Below, piece after piece: positions 1 to 8,351 of a stretch of DNA of 64,000 bases. The position numbers and the translations under genes were made by a program. The stretch's first letter is position 1. Each line of letters starts with the position of its first letter. This stretch comes from Vibrio campbellii CAIM 519 = NBRC 15631 = ATCC 25920 (GTDB lineage: Bacteria; Pseudomonadota; Gammaproteobacteria; Enterobacterales; Vibrionaceae): the NCBI RefSeq assembly GCF_002163755.1, contig NZ_CP015864.1, positions 806,001 to 870,000 of the forward strand, read 5' to 3'. A model generated the notes under the pieces. The model had not been told where the DNA came from and did no database searches. It saw only the letters and a list, made by a program, of their open reading frames with translations.

Positions 1-1964
1 GTTGGCTCGAAAACGATATACGTAACCAAGCAGAAATAAATAACATCGATTATGAAGATTTTTTTCTTCATTTTTCGGAAGACACCATCATCGCAGAGGT
101 AGACTCTAGCCATGGTGAAAATACCTTACTCAATCGAAAACCAATGATTGTCGGTTATACGGCTAGTGCTGACCATGCAGGCTTTTGGTTATATCAACAA
201 CCACCATGGGACGCTGACGTGTTTGGTCAGACGAATAATGGTGGTGCCCTCTATGTTTATCACTCAGAGAAGTTCGACCGCTTAACCTTTAAGTTCTCTC
301 AGTTTGCTCAAGGTGGCCGCTTCACGATTGAATACCCTTCTGCCATTGACTCATCTGGTCAGGTATCGGAATGGAAGCCGTTTGATATTAAGAGAGATAA
401 AACGCTGAATATGACCAAAAACCAAACGATAAACTGGTCAGTTCCTTCGGATTGGGCTCGAGCCACAACGCACGATGGCAGCGGAGAGACCTATGGCGGC
501 GGTCAGTATTTTGGTTCTACTTTTTTGCGCGATGGTGGACGACTCTATGTAGCAAGAATTACGTGGCATGACGAAAACTGCGAGAATCGCCCTCGCATAG
601 AAGAAGTGAAACTCAAAGACAGCTTCCAAACCGTTAAGTTGACCGACGCACCAACGGCAACACCTGAAGGTCAAAATATTCAACGCTGGCGTAAAATTCG
701 TGGTTTCGACAATTCTGCGGATCTGAACCAAGACAATTATCTTTCTTGGAATGAATACAGAAACCGTCCGAATAAAAATGCAACGGCACGATTTCGTTGG
801 GAATCACGCGTAATCCCATTTGGTCGTATGTGGAACCAATCTTCTTCGTGGGCATTAACCAATCTAGGCAACCCCGACTTTGCCAACGCAATGCACCACT
901 ATTACCAAGCTGAATGGGCGAAGCAAGGATTAAACGGTGCGTACAACGACGATACGAATAAGTTACTCGGAGCAAATCAGTTCTACGTTTATTCCGGTGG
1001 TAACGTGGATGAACTTGGTTTAGTCGCGGGTAGCCAAGCTGCTGAAGATACTTACAAAGCGCAATTCTCGGCATTTTTAAACAAACTGGCGACGCTGGAT
1101 GCGGATGCGTTAATTGGCCTCAACATCGGCACGGCAAACTTATTCGGCCAAAATGGACAAAACCACTTAGTTGAAGCTGGTTCTCTATATTTACGCGAGC
1201 ATTACCTTTTCCCTTCTACTGGCTTTAGTGGCTATGCTGGCTTAGCTAAGTTTTGGGATAACTCTGCACTCGCCAAAGCGGGTCAGAAAGTGATTTATCA
1301 AGCAACCACGCGTTATGGTCGTGTTCAATACTTTGGCAACACTGAAGATAACTGGAAGCAAGACCAATACTCTGCACTGGCGGCGTTTTACTTAAATCAT
1401 CACCCTGATCGCAGCTATTTTAATCAGTGGAATAATGGTTACCTATACGGAAGTAATAACACCACAGGTGATAACTTCTGGAAGGCTGGCGTACCAAAGA
1501 ATATTGCGTATCAACCAAGTTCCTTACTAGCCGTTGATTTGGGAGAGCCCGCCAATCTAGTGCCTGAAGGGGCTGAAGCGATGCCGCTTATGTTGTCCAC
1601 CAGCACACCGCCAAAGTCCGATTATACAATCATTGGCGATTCCACAATGAATAAAGTTGAGCATGTAGGCTTACCTGGAGATATTACTTACCTTTATCCC
1701 ACTTATATATACTTTGCTTATCGTTCGAGCACAGATATCGTCGCTCAAGGTCCATCAGAAATGGTGTTAGCACGTGAGTTTACCAACGGGCGTGTGCTAT
1801 ATCGCACCGACTTCTTTGGTAAAAACGCAAACTATTTCTCCGCGCCTAAAATCACCATTACGCTTGACAAGCCAATGAGACCCGTAGACAAAGACGGCAA
1901 TATTGGTGGCTACGTTTCGCACATTGAAATTGGCGGTTATGAGGGAGTGTTCTTACTTTATTGA
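1..1964 (+). CDS. Large unrecognised protein with an EF-hand loop, 5' end outside window
   Basis: The frame is open from the first bases of the window, so this is the C-terminal part (about 650 residues) of a longer protein. Just before a long aromatic-rich region lies a 12-residue loop (bases 720-755) with Asp, Asn, Asp, Tyr, Ser and Glu at EF-hand positions 1, 3, 5, 7, 9 and 12, so it probably binds calcium. The downstream half, with conserved-looking Trp, Tyr and Asp/Glu residues, resembles the TIM-barrel-like hypothetical glycosyl hydrolases, but I cannot name a catalytic pair. No membrane helix is visible in the part seen. The signal peptide, if any, lies outside the window. A secreted or surface carbohydrate-active role is only a guess; the coding call itself is secure. 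Confidence 0.8.
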   Translation, partial: WLENDIRNQAEINNIDYEDFFLHFSEDTIIAEVDSSHGENTLLNRKPMIVGYTASADHAGFWLYQQPPWDADVFGQTNNGGALYVYHSEKFDRLTFKFSQFAQGGRFTIEYPSAIDSSGQVSEWKPFDIKRDKTLNMTKNQTINWSVPSDWARATTHDGSGETYGGGQYFGSTFLRDGGRLYVARITWHDENCENRPRIEEVKLKDSFQTVKLTDAPTATPEGQNIQRWRKIRGFDNSADLNQDNYLSWNEYRNRPNKNATARFRWESRVIPFGRMWNQSSSWALTNLGNPDFANAMHHYYQAEWAKQGLNGAYNDDTNKLLGANQFYVYSGGNVDELGLVAGSQAAEDTYKAQFSAFLNKLATLDADALIGLNIGTANLFGQNGQNHLVEAGSLYLREHYLFPSTGFSGYAGLAKFWDNSALAKAGQKVIYQATTRYGRVQYFGNTEDNWKQDQYSALAAFYLNHHPDRSYFNQWNNGYLYGSNNTTGDNFWKAGVPKNIAYQPSSLLAVDLGEPANLVPEGAEAMPLMLSTSTPPKSDYTIIGDSTMNKVEHVGLPGDITYLYPTYIYFAYRSSTDIVAQGPSEMVLAREFTNGRVLYRTDFFGKNANYFSAPKITITLDKPMRPVDKDGNIGGYVSHIEIGGYEGVFLLY

Positions 1965-2155
1965 ATTGCAGCATCAATTGAAATTTGTCACTCACACCTT
2001 ATTTCTATAGTGTCCCAGATTCATTTAAGTACAACTTTGTACTTTGAACAAACAATGGGACTTCAACAGCACCAAATACCAACTCGGTTGCTTATGCCGT
2101 TTCGACAAGGCATTATAGCGGCGACAATTTATAAAATAAAAATGGAGACGCTCAA

Positions 2156-2767
2156 GTGAGTGAAATAACGTCATTGGAAGCACTAGAAGCCCTGTATGGT
2201 CAGCCAAGCCAACGAGCAAAAAACAAAGTGATGTTCGAGCTAGATGAATATGCCCAGACATTAATCAATCAAAGTCATTTTGTCCTCTTTACAACCAACG
2301 ATGAACAAGGTTTTACTGATATATCCCCCCGTGGTGGACAACCAGGGTTTATTAAAATTTTGGACAATAAAACCCTGCTAATGCCCGACAGCTCTGGTAA
2401 TAATCGACTGGACAGCTTTAAAAACATTCTTGCAAATCCAAAGGTCGGACTTTTATTTATGGTGAACGGGATTGATGAGGTCGTGAGACTAAAAGGCGTT
2501 GCCAGTTTACACACAGATGAAACGTTAAAGTCAATGTGCCCTGATGGGAACAAAGCGCCTAAAATCGTAATCAAAATTCAAGTAGAAAGCTTATACTTCC
2601 ATTGTGCTAAAGCCGTCATGCGTGCAAAGCTTTGGAACGATACGTACCGCGTCGATAGAAAAATCCTCCCTTCTCTTGCTCAAATAATGAAAGCACAGCA
2701 GAACAACCCCGACTTAGTGGCGGCCACTCAAGAAGAGATAGTCGAATATTACAAGTCAACACTTTAA
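2156..2767 (+). CDS. Pyridoxamine 5'-phosphate oxidase-family flavoprotein (FMN split barrel)
   Basis: A 203-residue protein. Its central part has the features of the split-barrel family: a strand reading LFTTNDEQGF, then a DISPRGG segment, a strand ending in MPDSSGNNR, and a LLFMVNGIDEVVRLKG block, the usual order in the MSMEG_1061-like branch of pyridoxamine-phosphate-oxidase-like proteins. Such proteins bind FMN or F420 and reduce small molecules; the substrate cannot be read from sequence, and PdxH itself is not implied. Translation probably starts at GTG 2156, with GGAG nine bases upstream. It stands alone between the large upstream gene and a terminator at 2787, so it is probably monocistronic. 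Soluble, with no signal peptide. Confidence 0.8.
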   Translation: MSEITSLEALEALYGQPSQRAKNKVMFELDEYAQTLINQSHFVLFTTNDEQGFTDISPRGGQPGFIKILDNKTLLMPDSSGNNRLDSFKNILANPKVGLLFMVNGIDEVVRLKGVASLHTDETLKSMCPDGNKAPKIVIKIQVESLYFHCAKAVMRAKLWNDTYRVDRKILPSLAQIMKAQQNNPDLVAATQEEIVEYYKSTL

Positions 2768-2786
2768 CGAGCGCTTGTTTAAAAAT

Positions 2787-2816
2787 GCCGCATCATGGCT
2801 TGATGCGGCGTTTTAA
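2787..2816 (+). terminator. Rho-independent terminator of the FMN-binding protein gene
   Basis: A perfect 9-bp stem (2787-2795 with 2801-2809, GCCGCATCA arm) and a 5-base loop, followed by GTTTTAAT. It lies 20 bases after the stop codon at 2767. Confidence 0.8.
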
Positions 2817-2855
2817 TATTGGCCTAAACTAATGAGCCTAGACCTCTTTTAACCA

Positions 2856-4370
2856 TCACTTTGCAGTCTTTTCAAAACTCGCAACAACACTCGTTTGGTC
2901 AAAATTACGGTAACCGCGAATCATGATGTTGAATATACCCGCTGGTTTGTTGAGAACACACTGCTCATTACTACCATTTTGGAATGGGCGACAGTCGAAA
3001 CTCGTTACGGATATAGAATCGTTATACTTAACGAACAAGTCAGCATCACCACTTCTCGGGCCTGACATGGTGATCGTCACCTGCCCTGCTTCTTGTGTTT
3101 CAAAGGTAAAGAATTGCTCTTCGCCATACCCTGCCTGCAAATTGTCAACGGGTTCACCATCTTTTAATGGCGTCACACCCGATACGCTATCCATGCTCGA
3201 CTCCACCAAATAAGCCACTGCGAGTTTAGCGAAATTGCTAGCATGAGTTGCCGTTGGATCCGCGTTTTCTAAAGTATCAAATTGGGTATGAATGTTCGGG
3301 TTGTAATCTTCAAACATACTCTCGAAAGGCATTGCGGCTGGGTAGCCAGCATTGTGCCAAGATGCGTGGTCAGAACATGCGTAGCCACAACGGTCAAATC
3401 CGTAGGTGATTTCAGGCGCATACTCGTCAATCAACTCCGCCAGAAAGGCCGTTAAGTTGCTGTCCGTATAGTCTGTAATGAACGTAATGTCATGAGCAGA
3501 GCCATTGTAGTTAGTCATATCCAGCTGCAAGGCTGAAAGAACGTTGGCTCCTCGGCTACTCAACATAGATACCACGCCTTGAGATCCTCTTAAGCCGACC
3601 TCTTCCGCCGCATAGCCATAAAACTTAATCGTACGATCAGGCTGGACTCCACTGGCGATCATCAGTCGAAGCGCCTCCGTTACGGTAGCAATACCCGATG
3701 CATCATCGTCCGCACCCGGAGAGATGGTGTGCTCTTCAGTCCACGCTCCTGCCGTAGAGTCCAAATGGCCACCCACGACAATAATTTCTTCTGGGTACTT
3801 CGCTCCTAACAAGGTGACTTCAACTGATTTTTGAGGGAACTCGGCATGAGGAATTTGCACCGCAGATGCATAATTCACACCCTCGATTTCTTTTGTCCAG
3901 CGCTCTAACAACCAGTTCGAGGCTTCAATACCCGTCGGTGTCGTATAAAAACGGTTAGTAAAAGATGTCATGTCTTCAATCGTTTTCACCAAGTTGGTTG
4001 GCTCTACCTGATTGATGAGCGTTTCGACCGTTTCATGATGACTTATCGTGGGCTTATTAAATGTTTTTATTGTCGTCGGCATCGCTGCCGCTTTCATTGC
4101 ACTGGCTTTATCTGGGTGCACCATATAGCCACCACAGCGATGTTTGTCATGATGCATGTGACTGGATAACGTCGCTAACTTATCTCGAGGAATCTTAGCA
4201 ACGATCGCTGGGCGCGCACCAAAAAAGTCAGAATACACCACTGCGCCGTGTTGAATAGCTAAGTGCTGAGCATCCGCATCTGTTGTGATCCACACCTCTT
4301 CTTGCAACGTGGGTTCACTCGCAGCAACAGTGCCGCTCAGTAATGCCATCGCTAATAAGCTCTTTTTCAT
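2856..4370 (-). CDS. Secreted M28 leucyl aminopeptidase, Ap1 type, with C-terminal PPC domain
   Basis: A 504-residue preproenzyme closely like the Vibrio proteolyticus aminopeptidase Ap1, which removes N-terminal hydrophobic residues outside the cell. Residues 1-18 form a signal peptide and about 19-105 a propeptide. In the M28 domain all expected residues are present: zinc ligands H202, D222, E257, D284 and H361, and catalytic E256 (an AEEVG motif). The constant offset of 105 from Ap1 mature numbering supports the reading. The two Cys in the FDRCGYAC segment probably make the known disulphide. Residues about 405-500 form a PPC domain, normally removed on maturation. The gene follows the M4 protease by 70 bp on the same strand with a hairpin between, so partial co-transcription is possible. 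Start chosen at the ATG giving a standard signal peptide. Confidence 0.95.
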   Translation of the reverse strand: MKKSLLAMALLSGTVAASEPTLQEEVWITTDADAQHLAIQHGAVVYSDFFGARPAIVAKIPRDKLATLSSHMHHDKHRCGGYMVHPDKASAMKAAAMPTTIKTFNKPTISHHETVETLINQVEPTNLVKTIEDMTSFTNRFYTTPTGIEASNWLLERWTKEIEGVNYASAVQIPHAEFPQKSVEVTLLGAKYPEEIIVVGGHLDSTAGAWTEEHTISPGADDDASGIATVTEALRLMIASGVQPDRTIKFYGYAAEEVGLRGSQGVVSMLSSRGANVLSALQLDMTNYNGSAHDITFITDYTDSNLTAFLAELIDEYAPEITYGFDRCGYACSDHASWHNAGYPAAMPFESMFEDYNPNIHTQFDTLENADPTATHASNFAKLAVAYLVESSMDSVSGVTPLKDGEPVDNLQAGYGEEQFFTFETQEAGQVTITMSGPRSGDADLFVKYNDSISVTSFDCRPFQNGSNEQCVLNKPAGIFNIMIRGYRNFDQTSVVASFEKTAK

Positions 4371-4407
4371 TTGTTGTTTTTCCTTTTCTAGCCGTACATG
4401 ACGAATT

Positions 4408-4427
4408 AGGGCTCCGTTGGGAGCCCT
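4408..4427 (-). terminator. Hairpin between the two protease genes
   Basis: A perfect 8-bp stem (4408-4415 with 4420-4427) and a GTTG loop, directly after the M4 protease stop. On the minus strand it is followed by only a weak T tract, so it may be a leaky terminator or a stabilising hairpin that lets some transcription reach the aminopeptidase gene. Confidence 0.5.
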
Positions 4428-4440
4428 TTATATTGCGTTA

Positions 4441-6783
4441 TTATTTATTTGGTTTTAGGAATCGGTAACGCTTCGTTTCAGAACACACATTTCCAGAGGT
4501 ACACACTTGGTATTCCACGTCGATCGTACCGTTGTGCTCAAACTGGTCAACGTAAGACTGGAAGTCCGTTGCACCTACGTTTTTACCATCACGCTTCACG
4601 ATGAAGTAATCGTCAGTGCTGTATTTCCAAGAAAGTTTGACACGAGCTTTACCATTCGGGAACTTGTTACCAAAGTTCAGTTTCAGCGGGAACGCATCCG
4701 TTTGGCCTTCTTCGATCGTCACTGTTTGTGTCGTCGAAGTTGCACTACCTGCATCATCCGTTACTGTTAACGTTACTGAGTAGTCACCTGCCGCAGCGTA
4801 AGTGTGTGATACCGTTTCACCAGTTTGCGAATTACCATCACCTAGGCTCCATTGGTAAGAGACAATGTTGCCGTCACTATCACTACTTGTGCTTCGAAGT
4901 TGAACCGTTTTACCCGATACTGATTGGTCAAACGAGGCTACTGGTGGCATGTTCGCGCTGCTATCATCGTAAGTCGCCGATAGCTCAGCATCATCATACC
5001 CAGCGTAACCGAAAACGTTAATGGTATAGCGTCCCTGCTCTGGGTTTTCGATCACACAAACTTCGTCAGAAACCGACAGGCTAGAGCAAATGTTTTCGGT
5101 TGGAGAAGGTGCGTAATCCAAGCCAACATAAATATCTGGGTCACCATTTGGCACAGCAAGGTTAATCGTAAGCTGTGATTTTCCTTCTGGCACTTCAATA
5201 TCAAAGTAAGTTTTCGAGCCTGTACCACCACTAATTGTAACCGCAGTGCCATTTTCTAGACGTTGGTATTCTGGCTCTGGCGGCAATGGTGGCTCCGCAC
5301 AAGGCTCTACACCCACAATGCCAAAGGCATTAACAACCGCAGATGCGTCGTAACCTAGGTCAGTTGCGGCACTTTTAACACCACATGCTCCTTCCCAGAA
5401 ATTACTGTCTTGTGACCAGTAGATCTGGTTAGCAAGTACGAACAGTTCAAACGCTTTCTTGGTATCCCAGCCATCCGTTGTCGCAAGGTGGTAGAAAGCT
5501 TTGTTGAAGACGCCCGAGCTGTAGTGCACATTCAATCCATCGTAGTAATCTTGAGCATGGTTGATAGAAGAACCATCACGCGAAGGTTCATCCATGTAAC
5601 GCAGGGCGCCATCTTCTTTAAAGATGTCTTTACCGACCATCCAGTCATTTTCGCCCTTCATGTAGTATTCTGCCGCTTCACCTGCGATATCCGAGAAGGC
5701 CTCGTTCATGCCACCAGACTGATTAGCGTAAACCAGGCCTGAGTTTTGCTCGGTAAAGCCATGGCTGACTTCGTGTGCTGACACATCAAGGCTAACCAGT
5801 GGGTAAAAGTAACTCTCACCATCACCGAATGTCATTGCCTGACCATCCCAGAACGCGTTTTCGTATCCATTGCCGTAGTGAACGCGCATCATCAGCTTAA
5901 AGGTAAGCGGTGCCGTATCGAACCAGTTTTTATACATGTCGAATACGATGTTGCCAAAATAGTGGGCGTCGTTCAGTGGCGAGTAAGCACCGTTGATTTC
6001 TTGGAACTCATTGCGCGGACATTCGTAACTGTATGGAGTAGAACCTTCAGTACCACCATTTAGGTTAACCGTGACAACGTTCTCCGACTCCATCACACAG
6101 TTAGTGCCATCCTCTTGTACGTCCAAGAAGTGGTAGTCTGTACCGTACTCGTACATACCCGTTTTTTCATTACCACCAGGGCCTGTACCGATTTGCGCGT
6201 GTGCAATCCCTTCCCAACGATCGATGACTTCGCCACTGTGAGCATCTAACATAGTAAACGGACGAGATGGTTGAATGCTGTTCGCTAACAGATAAGAAAC
6301 GACGTAGACCAAACGGGTCTTCTTGCCGTCTTGATAGATGAATAACTCATCTTCAACGTTTCGCAGGAACTTAACTGCGAAGCCTTTATCCTGAAGGTTT
6401 TTAGACGCGACTTTTAATGCATCTGCACGGTTCAACTTCGGCTTAACAAAGCTACGATCCAAGTCATTCACACGAAGGTAGCTTCCTTGTACCGTTTTTA
6501 ATGCACCACCCTTAAAGCTTTGCGTCGCATTCAGAGAATGCCCCCAAACAGGAACACCCCAAACGTTCTGCTGAATCTTAACTTTATAAACGCCACGTTT
6601 TTTAAGGTGGATACTTTTCACCTGTTTAAAGCTAGAAGCATTGTTAACACCCAGTTGTGAGTTAAGGCCAGAGAAGTTGGTGAAGTTAACTGGCTTGGTA
6701 AGTGTGACTGATTCACCTGCATGTACTGACATAGTCATTACACCTGCAACAGCGACTGCTATCAGACGTTTTTTTATTCTCAT
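4441..6783 (-). CDS. Secreted vibriolysin-type M4 zinc metalloprotease with PPC and PKD domains
   Basis: A 780-residue extracellular thermolysin-family protease. Order: signal peptide (1 to about 23), FTP/PepSY-type propeptide (about 30-195), M4 catalytic domain (about 200-495), PPC domain (about 510-610), PKD domain (about 613-690, with the typical GDG and VTDDAGS strands) and a C-terminal module of about 85 residues. The HEVSH zinc motif is at 337-341, the third ligand E361 is in GGMNEAFSD, and the catalytic H420 is in VHYSSG. V. proteolyticus vibriolysin and V. cholerae HapA are about 610 residues, so the PKD and final module are extra and may serve binding to insoluble substrate. A long AT-rich region lies upstream and no regulator gene is adjacent. 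Together with the aminopeptidase downstream it makes an endo- plus exo-peptidase pair. Confidence 0.95.
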   Translation of the reverse strand: MRIKKRLIAVAVAGVMTMSVHAGESVTLTKPVNFTNFSGLNSQLGVNNASSFKQVKSIHLKKRGVYKVKIQQNVWGVPVWGHSLNATQSFKGGALKTVQGSYLRVNDLDRSFVKPKLNRADALKVASKNLQDKGFAVKFLRNVEDELFIYQDGKKTRLVYVVSYLLANSIQPSRPFTMLDAHSGEVIDRWEGIAHAQIGTGPGGNEKTGMYEYGTDYHFLDVQEDGTNCVMESENVVTVNLNGGTEGSTPYSYECPRNEFQEINGAYSPLNDAHYFGNIVFDMYKNWFDTAPLTFKLMMRVHYGNGYENAFWDGQAMTFGDGESYFYPLVSLDVSAHEVSHGFTEQNSGLVYANQSGGMNEAFSDIAGEAAEYYMKGENDWMVGKDIFKEDGALRYMDEPSRDGSSINHAQDYYDGLNVHYSSGVFNKAFYHLATTDGWDTKKAFELFVLANQIYWSQDSNFWEGACGVKSAATDLGYDASAVVNAFGIVGVEPCAEPPLPPEPEYQRLENGTAVTISGGTGSKTYFDIEVPEGKSQLTINLAVPNGDPDIYVGLDYAPSPTENICSSLSVSDEVCVIENPEQGRYTINVFGYAGYDDAELSATYDDSSANMPPVASFDQSVSGKTVQLRSTSSDSDGNIVSYQWSLGDGNSQTGETVSHTYAAAGDYSVTLTVTDDAGSATSTTQTVTIEEGQTDAFPLKLNFGNKFPNGKARVKLSWKYSTDDYFIVKRDGKNVGATDFQSYVDQFEHNGTIDVEYQVCTSGNVCSETKRYRFLKPNK

Positions 6784-7564
6784 TTATCTATCTCCTTGAT
6801 GTATTCAATTCAAACCTATCAGAAAAAAACATATCAATATCGATATTTAAACCCGATAAAATAGTTGTGATACTTCAATTCTAGAAATGAATGAAACTGG
6901 CAAATATGAAAGTTACAAAAATGTTACAATTGACAATTTTTATGGAAAGAGATCTCATTTACAAAACTCAAGAAATACATTTTTATCATTAGATATTTTT
7001 ATTTAAAAATATTGTTTTCTTAAATTTCATTATGAACAAAAAATTTATTAAGCCTTGAGGAAATAGAAAGTCGGATTTTAATACCATTATTATCTAAGCG
7101 ATGGAATTTAGCATATTAAACTTTGTATTTTCAAATAAAAAATATCTAAAACCACGCATTAGATAAAAGATCAGAATGAATGCCATCCCGATTAAAACCC
7201 GACTACTTACCGCAATCGTTTTCGTCGTAAGTGCCCTTTAAACTTAACTAGAAAATCCATACCACGACTTGATATAAACTGTCATAAAACCCAAATAATA
7301 CAAGGTTATTTATGAGATTATCGAAAATAATAAGCATTTAAAATCAAATAATTTGAATAAGTAAATGACATTTAACATTTTAAATTTGTTGTTTTAAACA
7401 GGAAGAGGATCACGTAAAAACCAGAATATAAATAAAGTCAAAGAACTCATTTATTAAGAGGTATAAAATAAAACAAATCAGTAAAGTTATAATAGACCAA
7501 AACCAATCATATTTGATGTTATTAATAGTTTTATTCCATTTTTAAATAGGCTCAAAGTTTAGGT
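6784..7564. other. Gene-free AT-rich region of about 780 bp
   Basis: This stretch separates the M4 protease (start 6783) from the 3' end of the next operon. It is very AT-rich and must hold the protease promoter and leader. I see no convincing gene. A 21-codon ORF at 7176-7241 reads like the start of a membrane protein (a short basic segment, then a hydrophobic run) but stops at once, so it could be a remnant or chance. Confidence 0.6.
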
Positions 7565-7594
7565 AATAAAAAAGGCTACCGAAAGGCAGCCTCT
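7565..7594 (-). terminator. Terminator of the BCCT/aldehyde dehydrogenase operon
   Basis: On the minus strand a 7-bp stem with one mismatch (7574-7580 with 7585-7591) and a 4-base loop is followed by a run of six T. It lies about 30 bases after the last stop codon of the operon. Confidence 0.75.
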
Positions 7595-7619
7595 TAGTAA
7601 TTTGGTCAAAGGATCGGTA

Positions 7620-8351
7620 TCAAGCTAATTCACCAGCACCTTGAATAGAACGCTCACTATTTTCGACAAGGAACACGGTGGCTGTCTGTTTTAAGGTTTC
7701 CCACTCAGCATCCTCCACAAATATACCCTCTGCCCATGATGCCTTTTGTGCACGGCTTAGCTCTTCACCTTCGATATGAATAGCGTAGCCTTGCGAACTC
7801 GCATCAAGGTTAAAATCGTTGGTGGAGAGTTCTATGATCATGTCGTGATAATCCGTATCGTGCCCTTCTACCACATCAGAAAAGAAGACTTCTGGTGCAA
7901 TGTGACCTCGATTTAACACATATAACGTGCGTTTCGGACTGGTACCATTCACCCATTGCGCACGACAGGCTATCCCCTTGGCAGACAATCGAGCTAACTC
8001 ACTAAATGCTAACCAACGGTTATGGCATTGCTTTAGCGTAACGGTGACAGACTTACTCTTCACCATCTTTTCTAACGCAAAGTCCAGCACCGCTGGTAAA
8101 TGACATGCAACACTACCATTGTGTAAGTCCACTTCAATGGACGAGTCTGTGTTGCCAGCAATGGTGACTGCGCAGTCCGAGTCAAGATTAAGGAACAGAC
8201 TGGCGTTGTTGAAGTGGCGTACACCATGTAAACCAACCATTTGAAGGTCCGCAACCATGTTAGCAATCACATCCGCTTCACCACAGTGACGACGCATCCC
8301 AAAAAAGGCTTTGTTTACCGCAGCCACCAGCTCATTGTGAGAAACGATCAT
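7620..8351 (-). CDS. DUF3726-like protein of unknown function
   Basis: A 243-residue soluble protein with no signal peptide or membrane segment. The N-terminal pattern (a SHNELVAAVNKAFFG start, then a predicted helix ending in a GLHG turn) fits DUF3726 proteins, which I recall from amino-acid and osmolyte catabolic clusters; no biochemical role is known to me. The start ATG shares one base with the upstream stop (TAATG), so translation is probably coupled to the 581-residue protein and the two may form a complex. It is the last gene of the operon before the terminator at 7565. The family assignment is from memory of the N-terminal pattern and is moderate. Confidence 0.8.
   Translation of the reverse strand: MIVSHNELVAAVNKAFFGMRRHCGEADVIANMVADLQMVGLHGVRHFNNASLFLNLDSDCAVTIAGNTDSSIEVDLHNGSVACHLPAVLDFALEKMVKSKSVTVTLKQCHNRWLAFSELARLSAKGIACRAQWVNGTSPKRTLYVLNRGHIAPEVFFSDVVEGHDTDYHDMIIELSTNDFNLDASSQGYAIHIEGEELSRAQKASWAEGIFVEDAEWETLKQTATVFLVENSERSIQGAGELA

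Noticed and set aside
7176..7241. A 21-codon ORF that reads like the start of a membrane protein
   Set aside because: It ends after 21 codons with no matching continuation, so it is chance or an untraceable remnant.
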